Shown here: piece after piece, positions 1 to 5,492 of the stretch
Numbering within the stretch: position 1 is the first letter of the stretch
Layout of the letters: each line of letters starts with the position of its first letter
Assembly: GCA_023419055.1 (NCBI GenBank)
Contig: JAEZYO010000461.1
Coordinates: 1-5,685, forward strand
Source of the DNA: Pseudomonadota bacterium
GTDB taxonomy: Bacteria; Myxococcota; Polyangia; Polyangiales; Polyangiaceae
Length of the DNA: 5,685 nucleotides
Direction: 5' to 3'
Notes under the pieces: model-generated
Database searches by the model: none
Told to the model about the DNA's origin: nothing
What the model saw: only the letters and a program-made list of their open reading frames with translations
Position numbers and translations under genes: made by a program

Positions 1-306
1 GTGAGCGACCGAAACGATCTACGCGAAGCGACCGCGCGAGTACTGGACCCCGACGACGTCGACGGCGTCCTCTCAGCGTCATTCTATTCCCCGAAGCCGG
101 AGCGCGCGGCGAAGAGCCCGCCCGAAGACGGCAAACCCACCCACTACAAGGTGATCTGCATCTCCATGTACACCGAGGACCTGAAGCGCCTCGACGGCAT
201 GGTGGACGCGCTGAAGGCGCGCGGGCTCACCAAGGCCAACCGGAGCGCGCTCATCCGCTACGCGCTCTCGGCGGTGAAGCTCGAAGAAGTGCCGAAGGGG
301 ATCTGA
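1..306 (+). CDS. Small ribbon-helix-helix (CopG/Arc-like) domain protein
   Basis: A 101-residue reading frame begins with GTG at the first base of the window and ends at TGA 304-306. The N-terminal half (about residues 1-48) is polar, Pro-rich and probably flexible. The C-terminal half fits a ribbon-helix-helix fold: a short beta strand (about 50-56, YKVICISM), a helix with alternating charged and hydrophobic residues (about 58-74), a turn at LTKAN, and a second helix starting at NRSALIRYAL (about 80-89). RHH proteins dimerise through the strand and usually bind operator DNA as repressors or antitoxins. No toxin-like partner follows, because a terminator closes the gene and the next gene is a peptidase homologue. 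The GTG could be the true start, but the window edge hides any ribosome binding site and a longer N-terminus cannot be excluded. Target and function are unknown; it may be a conserved hypothetical protein rather than a proven DNA binder. Confidence 0.68.
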   Translation: MSDRNDLREATARVLDPDDVDGVLSASFYSPKPERAAKSPPEDGKPTHYKVICISMYTEDLKRLDGMVDALKARGLTKANRSALIRYALSAVKLEEVPKGI

Positions 307-339
307 GCGCGGCGGCGCGCTGCCGTTCGCGCGCTTTTT
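306..339 (+). terminator. Intrinsic terminator of the RHH gene
   Basis: Immediately after the stop codon a GC-rich hairpin can form in two ways. In the first, GCGCGC (315-320) pairs with GCGCGC (329-334) across an 8-nt loop. In the second, AGCGCG (306-311) pairs with CGCGCT (330-335) around an inner CGGC/GCCG stem (313-316 with 322-325). Both end directly at a run of five T (335-339), the classic Rho-independent arrangement. It isolates the first gene from the peptidase-family gene that begins 17 bases later. Confidence 0.72.
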
Positions 340-347
340 GCTACGCT
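339..347 (+). promoter_or_regulatory. Extended -10-like element just before the M19 gene
   Basis: TGC followed by TACGCT (hexamer 342-347) resembles an extended -10 box (TGnTAnnnT). The expected transcription start, 7-9 bases beyond the hexamer, falls at or next to the ATG at 356, which would give a leaderless or near-leaderless mRNA. No Shine-Dalgarno sequence lies before that ATG and a terminator lies directly upstream, so a promoter is needed close by or inside the preceding gene. The -35 match is poor (CTGCCG, 320-325), so this stays tentative. Confidence 0.35.
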
Positions 348-355
348 ACGCCGCG

Positions 356-1423
356 ATGCGCGAAGAGGACCATCGCGAAGATCCCGGAGCATGGGCGCGA
401 AGCCTCGGCGTCTCTCGAGAGGCCGTGGATCTCTACCTCGACTCGGAGGTCATCGACCTCCACGTCGACTCCTTCATCTGGCACCGGGTCTTCGGGTACG
501 ATCTCACCCGCCGCCACACCGCGTTCACGCGCGGCTACTGCATGAGCCAGGTCGACTTCCCGCGGGCGCTCGAGGCCGAGCTCGCGGGGGCCACCTGGGT
601 CATCACCACGAACCCCGCTCGCGACGGCGCCGCGCGCGCGGAGACCTTCGAACGCAACGTGCGAGAGCTGCTCTCGCTCTTCGAAGGGGTCTCCGAGCAC
701 TTCCAGGTGGTGAGGAACATCGGCGAGTACCGCGCGGCTCGCCGCGCCGGCAAGCACGCCGCGTTCATCGGCGTTCAAGGCGGGAACGCGCTCGACGAGG
801 ATCCGGCGCTCCTCGATCGGCTGCCGCGCGAGCTCATCCTGCGCGTGACCCTGATGCACCTCACGCGCTCGCGCCTCGGCGGGCCGAGCGGCCCCTTCGC
901 CAAGCGCGAGAAGCTCGGCCTCACCGCGCGCGGCGTCGAGCTCGTTCGCAAGCTGAACCAGGCGCGCGTGTTCGTGGATCTGGCGCACGCGTCGCCGCGG
1001 ACCTTCGACGACGTCCTCCAGGTTCACGATCGCACGCAGCCGCTGCTGGTCACGCACACCGGCGTCTCCGGCGTGCACCCGCACTGGCGCAACCTCGACG
1101 ATCGTCAGATCAGGAGCGTCGCCGATACGGGCGGCACGATCGGCATCATCTACCACTCCGCGTATCTCGGAGACCCGCTCTGGGCGGGCAAGCTCGAGAG
1201 CATCGTGAGGCACCTCGAGCACCTGATCGCCGTCGCCGGTGAGGACGCCGCGTCGCTCGGCAGCGATTGGGATGGTTCGATCGTCACCCCGCGCGACATG
1301 CAGTCCTGCCTCGAGCTACCGCGCCTCGTGGACTGCATGCTGCGCCGGAAATGGGCCGCTGACCGCGTACAAAAGGTGCTCGGTCGAAACTTCCTACGCG
1401 TCCTCCGCGAGCTCCGCGGTTAA
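356..1423 (+). CDS. M19 family membrane dipeptidase-like protein
   Basis: The protein resembles renal/membrane dipeptidases (peptidase M19, amidohydrolase-fold TIM barrel), zinc enzymes that cleave dipeptides. The call rests on family motifs. In numbering from a TTG at 338 (subtract 6 for the ATG start) these are HxD at H42/D44, the VQGGNAL loop at 146-152, LMHLT with H174, DLAH with H217, VTHTG with H240, WRN with R251, and GSDWDG (308-313) near the C-terminus. These match zinc ligands and substrate-binding residues of human DPEP1, except that the metal-bridging Glu of its EGG motif is Gln147 here. No signal peptide is seen, so a cytoplasmic location is inferred. ATG 356 is preferred (355 residues, about usual M19 length); the in-frame TTG at 338 lies inside the terminator T-run and is unlikely. 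There is no Shine-Dalgarno. Activity may be altered or lost by the Gln substitution; homologues called dipeptidase may likewise be untested. Confidence 0.88.
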   Translation: MREEDHREDPGAWARSLGVSREAVDLYLDSEVIDLHVDSFIWHRVFGYDLTRRHTAFTRGYCMSQVDFPRALEAELAGATWVITTNPARDGAARAETFERNVRELLSLFEGVSEHFQVVRNIGEYRAARRAGKHAAFIGVQGGNALDEDPALLDRLPRELILRVTLMHLTRSRLGGPSGPFAKREKLGLTARGVELVRKLNQARVFVDLAHASPRTFDDVLQVHDRTQPLLVTHTGVSGVHPHWRNLDDRQIRSVADTGGTIGIIYHSAYLGDPLWAGKLESIVRHLEHLIAVAGEDAASLGSDWDGSIVTPRDMQSCLELPRLVDCMLRRKWAADRVQKVLGRNFLRVLRELRG

Positions 1424-1476
1424 AACGAGCAGCGTTTGTTCACAGCGCGGGCGCGCGAGACGGCGTAAATCCACGC

Positions 1477-3438
1477 ATGCGGTCTCGTCTCGTCTCGGCG
1501 CTTTCGATCACTGCTCTATTCATTTCGCTCGCCGGCTGCTCGGCGGGCGGCACGCAGCCAGGCGTGTCGAACCACTCGACGAGCGGCGCTGGCGGCAGCG
1601 CCGGGTCGAGCGGCGCGCCTTCGCACGGCGGCACGAGCAGCGTCGTGGTGGACGGCTCGGCCGGTGGCTCGGGGGGAGCCTCGTGGATCTCGGACGATCT
1701 CCCCGCGCCGTGGCAGTACTACGACGAGAGTAGCGACCGCGCGTACAAGGATCCCTCGCTCGGCGCAGACGTGAAGGGCCTGTTCGGAGGCCAGCAGGCG
1801 AGCGACGGCGCGCCCACCATCGCCTACCCGCTCGACGGCGCGATGCACCCCTTGAACCTCGGCGACGTCACCTTCCAGTGGTCACGCGGAGCGGCTGAAA
1901 ATCAGCTATTCCGCATCGACGCCGCGGGTGAAGACGGGCGCACTTCGCGCTTTTACGTCACCTGCAACGAGCTCGGCACGGATCAGTGCACGTACCCGAT
2001 GCCGAAGAGTGACTGGCTGTGGCTCGCCGCGGACTACGCCGGCAAGAGCGTGACGCTCACCGTCTCTGCCACCGGCAACGGCGGTGGAGCCACGCGCACC
2101 TCAGCGCCGGTGAAGGCGTCGTTCTCGCCCGAGCCCGTGTTCGGCGCGCTCTACTACTGGGCGGCGCAGGCCAAGTCCTTGAAGCGCGCGACCTTCGGCG
2201 CCGAAAAGGCGGTCCCCTTCATCGAGCCCGAGAGCGCGACCAACCAGTTCAAGTGCGTCGCGTGTCACAGCGTGAGCCGTGACGGCAAGGTGCTCGCGTT
2301 CGCGGTGTCGAACGACCACGGCGAGAGCGTGGCAGCGATCCAGACGGCTCCGACCGAGAACCCGGCCGCGCCGTACGTGGAGCCGACGCTCGGCACGTCG
2401 CCGTTCAGCCCCGAGCTCGCCAACGTCGCGAACGGCGGCACCCTCGACGCCCAACCGACGAACCAGTTCGGCCACAACGTCGCCCTCAACCCCGACGGCA
2501 GCGTCGCCGCCGTGAACGGCATCCCGGCGCCGAGCGAGGATCCCGACACGCCGGACGCGCCCGATCACTGGCCTCCCTACCTCGAGCTCCGGAGCGCTCG
2601 AGACGGCGCGACGCTCAACCGCTACTACCTCGGCGATCCCGTCTTCGGCGGCGACGCTCAAACCCTGCCGATCTTGCCCGAATGGTCGCCGGACGGGAGC
2701 TCGCTCGCGGTCGCGCTCGCCAACAGCGCGCCCGACTCGATGTGCTTGTGGACCTACGTCACCTGCAACAGCCCCATCGCGGTCATCCCCGTCGACGCGA
2801 GCTCAGCGCTCGGTGAGCCGCGCATCGTCGCGACCAACGCCGATCCCGAAGAGTACAACTACTACCCGACGTGGTCGCCCGACGGTCAGTGGATCGTGTT
2901 TCAGTCGGCGCGGCGCGTGCGCGACCAGTCGAACGCGATCGTCGAGCCGCGCTCGCTCGGCAACTCGAACGGCGTCATCCGCATGGTGCGCTCGAGCGGC
3001 GGGCCTTACGTCTGCCCGGGGCCCGAGTGCGTCGAGCTCACGCGCGGCACGGGCTACACTCCGGAAGAAGCGTTCGCGGGCGCGGGCAAAGCCGCGACGT
3101 GGCCGAAATTCACGCCATTTTCGCAGGGGCCGAGCGGCGCGCTCACGTTCGTCTCGTACACCTCGCACCTGCCCTACGGCTTCCACGCGGGTGACAAGAG
3201 CCAGCTCTGGATGTTCGCGGTCGACACCTCGAAGATGGCAGGCTCGGGCGATCCGTCCTACGCCCCCATCTGGCTCCCCTACCAGGACGAGAACGACGGC
3301 GCGCTCACCCCGTACTGGTCCGAAACCCTACCCTGCAACGTCGACGCGAACGGCGCCTGCAGCGGCTGCGTCGCCGGTGAACAGTGCTTCGTCACGACGG
3401 GCGACCGCTGCGAATGTCGCGCCCAGGACGTGCGCTGA
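1477..3438 (+). CDS. TolB-like beta-propeller lipoprotein with a c-type haem motif
   Basis: The 653-residue protein is predicted to be an exported lipoprotein. Residues 1-21 form a signal peptide (RSR, hydrophobic core, lipobox LAGC with C21). A Gly/Ser-rich linker follows (about 22-70). Residues about 113-210 look like an Ig/Fn3-type beta-sandwich (APTIAYPLDG, VTFQW). CVACH at 260-264 is a CxxCH haem-attachment motif running straight into SRDGKVLAFAVS, a PD40/TolB-type strand. Similar blade signatures recur at about 332-349 (LNPDG), 401-416 (WSPDG), 463-480 (WSPDG), 541-564 and 607-617, suggesting six blades as in TolB. The tail (620-647) has six cysteines. A role in periplasmic or surface electron transfer or ligand sensing is inference; no enzyme activity can be assigned. 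The ATG at 1477 is fixed by the signal peptide, although no clear Shine-Dalgarno precedes it. It follows the M19 gene by 53 bp, so co-transcription is possible. Confidence 0.85.
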   Translation: MRSRLVSALSITALFISLAGCSAGGTQPGVSNHSTSGAGGSAGSSGAPSHGGTSSVVVDGSAGGSGGASWISDDLPAPWQYYDESSDRAYKDPSLGADVKGLFGGQQASDGAPTIAYPLDGAMHPLNLGDVTFQWSRGAAENQLFRIDAAGEDGRTSRFYVTCNELGTDQCTYPMPKSDWLWLAADYAGKSVTLTVSATGNGGGATRTSAPVKASFSPEPVFGALYYWAAQAKSLKRATFGAEKAVPFIEPESATNQFKCVACHSVSRDGKVLAFAVSNDHGESVAAIQTAPTENPAAPYVEPTLGTSPFSPELANVANGGTLDAQPTNQFGHNVALNPDGSVAAVNGIPAPSEDPDTPDAPDHWPPYLELRSARDGATLNRYYLGDPVFGGDAQTLPILPEWSPDGSSLAVALANSAPDSMCLWTYVTCNSPIAVIPVDASSALGEPRIVATNADPEEYNYYPTWSPDGQWIVFQSARRVRDQSNAIVEPRSLGNSNGVIRMVRSSGGPYVCPGPECVELTRGTGYTPEEAFAGAGKAATWPKFTPFSQGPSGALTFVSYTSHLPYGFHAGDKSQLWMFAVDTSKMAGSGDPSYAPIWLPYQDENDGALTPYWSETLPCNVDANGACSGCVAGEQCFVTTGDRCECRAQDVR

Positions 3439-3445
3439 TCCCCGT

Positions 3446-3502
3446 GCAGCGCTCATTCCCCCCCGGGGAACGCTGCTCCCCCCTATTTCTGGCTTCTTTT
3501 TT
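3446..3502 (+). terminator. Hairpin and T-rich tail after the lipoprotein gene
   Basis: GCAGCG (3446-3451) and TTCCCC (3456-3461) pair with GGGGAA (3465-3470) and CGCTGC (3471-3476). The result is a 12-bp stem with a 4-nt bulge (CTCA) and a CCC loop. It starts 8 bases past the stop codon. A pyrimidine-rich stretch follows, ending in six T (3497-3502). The T-run is about 20 bases from the stem, further than in a textbook Rho-independent terminator, so the call is moderate. Confidence 0.5.
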
Positions 3503-3507
3503 GGGTC

Positions 3508-3538
3508 GGGTCCACCGGGTGAAACCATCGGTGGACCC
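3508..3538 (-). terminator. Strong hairpin at the 3' end of the sigma-4-like gene
   Basis: GGGTCCACC (3508-3516) and GGTGGACCC (3530-3538) form a perfect 9-bp inverted repeat with a 13-nt loop, extendable by G3517-C3529. It lies 10 bases past the stop codon of the minus-strand gene. On that strand the hairpin is followed by GACCC and an A-run, not a U-tract, so it is not a canonical intrinsic terminator. It may act as an RNA 3'-end stabiliser, a Rho-assisted stop, or a barrier between the two converging transcripts. Confidence 0.4.
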
Positions 3539-3547
3539 CATAGTCTC

Positions 3548-4231
3548 TCAGACGAAATCGAGCTCGGAGTCTTCGACCTCTTCGAAGTCGGCATCCGACT
3601 CCGCTTCCGCGCTCGCCTTCACCTTCTCTTTGTCCTTCTTCACGAGCTCGTTCTTCGAGAGCTGCGGCAAGCGGCGCTTGCCCACGGGCCCCTCGTCGAC
3701 GTAGTCGCGGAGCGCGTTCATGTCGCGGAGCGCCTCGAGCTTGGCGAGCGCCTTGACCTCGACCTGACGGATCCGCTCGCGCGTGAGGTTCATGATCGCG
3801 CCCACGTCTTCGAGCGTGGTGCCGCCGCGATCGGCGACGTCGAGCGAGCACGACTCGGTGAGCTCCCAGACCTCGAGATCGGGGAAATTCAGCTTGATCG
3901 CGCCGGTGCGCGGCGAGACGTCCACGAACAGGTGGTACTCGCACGAGACGAACGGGCACGGGCGCGGCCCCTCCGCGCACTCCGCGCGCGTGCGCGGCTT
4001 CCAGTAGTCGTCCTCCGGGAAGAGCAAGCGGCCGATCTCGAGCTCGCGCTTGGTCATGCGCTTCACGCTGATCGTGCGCGCGCGCACGTCGCGCTTGCGA
4101 CGCGAGCGGCGCTGCTCCCGCGTGATCACTTCTTCTTCGCTCGACGAGTCGAGCGCGGTCGCGCCTTCGGTCGCGAGGCTCTTCGCTTCCATGATGTCCA
4201 TCTTCGTGGTGCCGAGCTTGTTGGGATCCAT
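3548..4231 (-). CDS. Sigma-70 region-4-like HTH DNA-binding protein
   Basis: The 227-residue protein carries one clear sigma-70 region 4.2 helix-turn-helix at about 139-167 ([20 protein letters not shown], then [10 protein letters not shown]), close to the -35-recognition helices of RpoD. Regions 1, 2 and 3 are absent, so it cannot be a complete sigma factor. It is better read as a transcription regulator or RNA-polymerase accessory factor that reuses the sigma-4 fold. Before the HTH comes a family-like block with C85, C92, C97, H100 ([13 protein letters not shown]) and C128, which could bind zinc or an Fe-S cluster. Residues 40-63 are strongly basic and the last 30 or so are acidic. The ATG at 4231 is chosen because GGAGG stands 9 bases upstream; an in-frame ATG at 4297 would add 22 unlikely residues. 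The gene converges with the lipoprotein gene and has its own upstream spacer with a palindrome. The regulon is unknown. Confidence 0.87.
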   Translation of the reverse strand: MDPNKLGTTKMDIMEAKSLATEGATALDSSSEEEVITREQRRSRRKRDVRARTISVKRMTKRELEIGRLLFPEDDYWKPRTRAECAEGPRPCPFVSCEYHLFVDVSPRTGAIKLNFPDLEVWELTESCSLDVADRGGTTLEDVGAIMNLTRERIRQVEVKALAKLEALRDMNALRDYVDEGPVGKRRLPQLSKNELVKKDKEKVKASAEAESDADFEEVEDSELDFV

Positions 4232-4240
4232 GTGCTGCTG

Positions 4241-4245
4241 CCTCC
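4241..4245 (-). promoter_or_regulatory. Ribosome binding site of the sigma-4-like gene
   Basis: On the minus strand GGAGG lies 9 bases before the ATG at 4231-4229. It is the best Shine-Dalgarno in the window, and it decides this start over the upstream in-frame ATG at 4297. Confidence 0.85.
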
Positions 4246-4286
4246 GCTTGCTTCCGACGTGAATCCGCCCGCACGACCCCGTTCGT

Positions 4287-4303
4287 CGCGGGATCATCCC
4301 GCG
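4287..4303. promoter_or_regulatory. Perfect 17-bp palindrome, candidate operator
   Basis: CGCGGGAT, one central base, then ATCCCGCG: 8-bp arms with no mismatch, centred about 64 bases upstream of the sigma-4-like ATG. A second small palindrome, CGGTACCG (4309-4316), adjoins it. A weak minus-strand promoter (CTGCAA at 4344-4339, 17 bp, TAGAGC at 4321-4316) would put transcription start near 4309, with the palindrome just downstream as a repressor site would be. The promoter is only a 3/6 plus 3/6 match. The palindrome could alternatively fold in the RNA leader. Confidence 0.5.
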
Positions 4304-4485
4304 GCGTACGGTACCGCTCTAGTTCAGGGATCGACGCCTTGCAGAGCGCTCGCTGCCCGGTCTCCCGCACGTCGGCACACGGCCGTCGCGCGACTCCTTT
4401 CGGGCGCGAGTGACTCGCCTGAGTCGTTCCCTCGAACGGGCCACCATGAGTAGGGCGGCGGCCCCGACGAAGTGAGGTCAGTGCC

Positions 4486-4995
4486 TCACGACGCCGCTAC
4501 GTGTTCCATCCTCGTTCTCGACGTAAGCTTCGTTTCTATGGCCACCAATCGGGCCAGCAAGTCCTTGCTGATGGAGCGAGCGCCGACCACGTCCCGGTGG
4601 ACCGATTTGGCGCCGCTCTCGCTGCGGCGGTCCCGGAGGACGCCGTCCAGGCTCTTGAAGATCCGCGACAGCGTCTGCTCGAGTTGCTCGACGTCGCTGC
4701 GGATGAACAAGAACTCCCGCTGAATCTGCTCAATCGTGTAGTTTTCGGCCATCATCTGCTTGATGGCGAGGATCTGGCGAACGACGTTCACCGGGTAGAT
4801 CCCCTGAGAGCCCTGGTGCTTGCCCTTCTTCCCGACCCGCACGCTGCGGGGCAAGAGGCCGAGCTGCACGTACTTGCGCAAGGTCGCCTCCGAGAGGGCG
4901 ACGCCATGACGCGCGAAGAGATCGAGGATGTCCGCCGAGGTCAACCCGGCGGCAAAGTCCTTTTCGATCTCGATGAGCTGGCGATCGTCGATCAC
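4486..4995 (-). CDS. MerR-like helix-turn-helix transcriptional regulator
   Basis: From GTG at 4995 the product has 169 residues. Residues about 19-75 look like a MerR-type winged HTH: LTSADILDLFARHG, then SEATLRKYVQLGLLP, a wing rich in Gly/Lys (VGKKGKHQGSQGIYP, about 54-68), and VRQILAIKQMMAENYTIEQI as the following helices. This SEAT-RKYV type is, as I recall, common in myxobacteria and relatives. The C-terminal part (about 95-160) is helical and charged, a plausible dimerisation coiled coil; no cysteine metal-binding loop or ligand domain is visible. The frame stays open to an ATG at 5202, but the extra 69 residues have A/T-ending codons, no family resemblance and overlap promoter-like sequence. 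GTG 4995 has GAGGA 4 bases upstream and a promoter about 50 bp away. Likely a local activator or repressor; target unknown. The divergent hydrolase gene is one candidate. Confidence 0.82.
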   Translation of the reverse strand: MIDDRQLIEIEKDFAAGLTSADILDLFARHGVALSEATLRKYVQLGLLPRSVRVGKKGKHQGSQGIYPVNVVRQILAIKQMMAENYTIEQIQREFLFIRSDVEQLEQTLSRIFKSLDGVLRDRRSESGAKSVHRDVVGARSISKDLLARLVAIETKLTSRTRMEHVAAS

Positions 4996-4999
4996 GGCT

Positions 5000-5004
5000 T
5001 CCTC
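5000..5004 (-). promoter_or_regulatory. Ribosome binding site deciding the MerR-like start
   Basis: GAGGA on the minus strand stands 4 bases before the GTG at 4995-4993. The spacing is a little short, but it is the only Shine-Dalgarno next to a start codon before the conserved HTH, so it supports the short form of the protein. Confidence 0.55.
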
Positions 5005-5043
5005 ACGCCTCGCCGAGCTCTCCTGCTCGATGAGGACGCGCCG

Positions 5044-5071
5044 AATATATTCTACTGAGTGGATCGACCAA
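5044..5071 (-). promoter_or_regulatory. Sigma-70-like promoter of the MerR-like gene
   Basis: On the minus strand TTGGTC (5071-5066) and TATATT (5049-5044) are separated by 16 bp; the -10 matches 5 of 6 consensus bases, the -35 only 3. Transcription would begin near 5037, giving a leader of about 40 bases that includes the ribosome binding site. Just upstream is an A/T block with the near-palindrome GCAAA-AA-TTTGC (5084-5095), a possible UP element or operator centred near -52. Confidence 0.5.
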
Positions 5072-5140
5072 AGGAGTAAGTCGGCAAAAATTTGCGATTG
5101 ATCTTGCAGAGCTCCATGGACGCTGTTTGCGCGCGCACCT

Positions 5141-5156
5141 ATGACATTGAATGACA
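5141..5156. repeat. ATGACA direct repeat at 10-bp period
   Basis: Two identical hexamers ATGACA (5141-5146 and 5151-5156) are separated by TTGA. The 10-bp period places both on the same face of the helix, as seen in tandem activator sites. It lies about 105-120 bp upstream of the predicted MerR-like transcript start. It is short, so chance is possible. Confidence 0.35.
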
Positions 5157-5174
5157 CAGTGAGCTCGCGCGCCG

Positions 5175-5208
5175 AGTTCCATGCCGATCGGGCGGCACAC
5201 ATGGAACT
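5175..5208. repeat. 9-bp inverted repeat enclosing an 8-bp palindrome
   Basis: AGTTCCATG (5175-5183) and CATGGAACT (5200-5208) are perfect inverted copies separated by 16 bases. The spacer itself begins with the palindrome CCGATCGG (5184-5191). Arm centres are 25 bp apart, a little over two helical turns. This is suited to a regulator dimer or tetramer, or to a cruciform or RNA hairpin. It is about 140 bp upstream of the predicted start of the MerR-like transcript. Confidence 0.55.
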
Positions 5209-5464
5209 ACACGAATCAAGCCGAATACCGCGGCGCTTCGTGATTTCGCGCGCGAGAGCGCGACGAATCGCCTCGCTCGTGCGCGCCGATCAGTTGCCCG
5301 GCCAGAGCAATCCCGCGGGTGTTCCGTGACATGGCTGAACGTCTGCACCGTGACCCGTGAACGGCGCTCTCGGATTCGGCAAAGTTCTCGGCCGATGGAC
5401 CTGGGAACGCGTTCGATTTTGCGAGCTATCGGCGCTCGAGCGAGGCCCGAGCGCACGCGAGCGC

Positions 5465-5492
5465 TTGGCGCAAACTCGATCACGACTATGCT
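5465..5492 (+). promoter_or_regulatory. Sigma-70-like promoter of the hydrolase gene
   Basis: TTGGCG (5465-5470) and TATGCT (5487-5492) match consensus at 4 of 6 bases each and are separated by 16 bp. Transcription would start near 5499-5502, right at the GTG at 5502, implying a leaderless mRNA or a start codon slightly further in. Confidence 0.45.

Larger units (their letters stand above)
4232..4485. other. Intergenic spacer between the two minus-strand regulators
   Basis: 254 bp without a convincing gene. It contains the leader and operator-like palindrome of the sigma-4-like gene, a small inverted repeat GACTC-GCCT-GAGTC (4412-4425), and a GTGAGG/CCTCAC hairpin (4472-4477 with 4484-4489) that straddles the stop codon of the MerR-like gene and may help end its transcript, though only two T follow. 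A stretch near 4316-4345 recalls a tRNA 3' half but does not fold as one. Confidence 0.5.

Noticed and set aside
338..355. TTG start adding six residues to the M19 protein
   Set aside because: It falls inside the terminator T-run and the extended -10-like element.
341..1222. Minus-strand open frame of 293 codons opposite the M19 gene
   Set aside because: Its composition (Arg, Ala, Glu, Val) mirrors the complementary strand; the plus strand has the full M19 motif set.
2101..2661. Minus-strand open frame opposite the lipoprotein
   Set aside because: No family motif; lies wholly within the propeller coding region carrying clear motifs on the plus strand.
4316..4345. tRNA 3'-half-like stretch on the minus strand (GGCGTCGATCCC)
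   Set aside because: T-arm stem does not pair, no acceptor stem or anticodon arm can be found; at most a decayed fragment or chance.
3483..4370. Minus-strand 295-codon frame overlapping the sigma-4-like gene in another frame
   Set aside because: Arg/His/Ala-rich shadow; the alternative frame has the HTH and a textbook ribosome binding site.
2813..4453. Long plus-strand open frame (546 codons) crossing the lipoprotein 3' end and the sigma-4-like gene
   Set aside because: It is Arg/Ser/Ala-rich low-complexity translation typical of off-frame reading in high-GC DNA, and overlaps two well-supported genes.
4501..5058. Plus-strand open frame opposite the MerR-like gene
   Set aside because: No recognisable domain, whereas the minus strand encodes a clear MerR-like HTH.
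4996..5202. N-terminal 69-residue extension of the MerR-like protein to the ATG at 5202
   Set aside because: Codons lose the G/C third-position bias, the sequence has no family resemblance and it overlaps a promoter-like pair; GTG 4995 has a ribosome binding site.
5246..5263. TCGCGC/GCGCGA inverted repeat as a terminator or operator
   Set aside because: Short alternating CG arms arise easily in this base composition and there is no T-tract.
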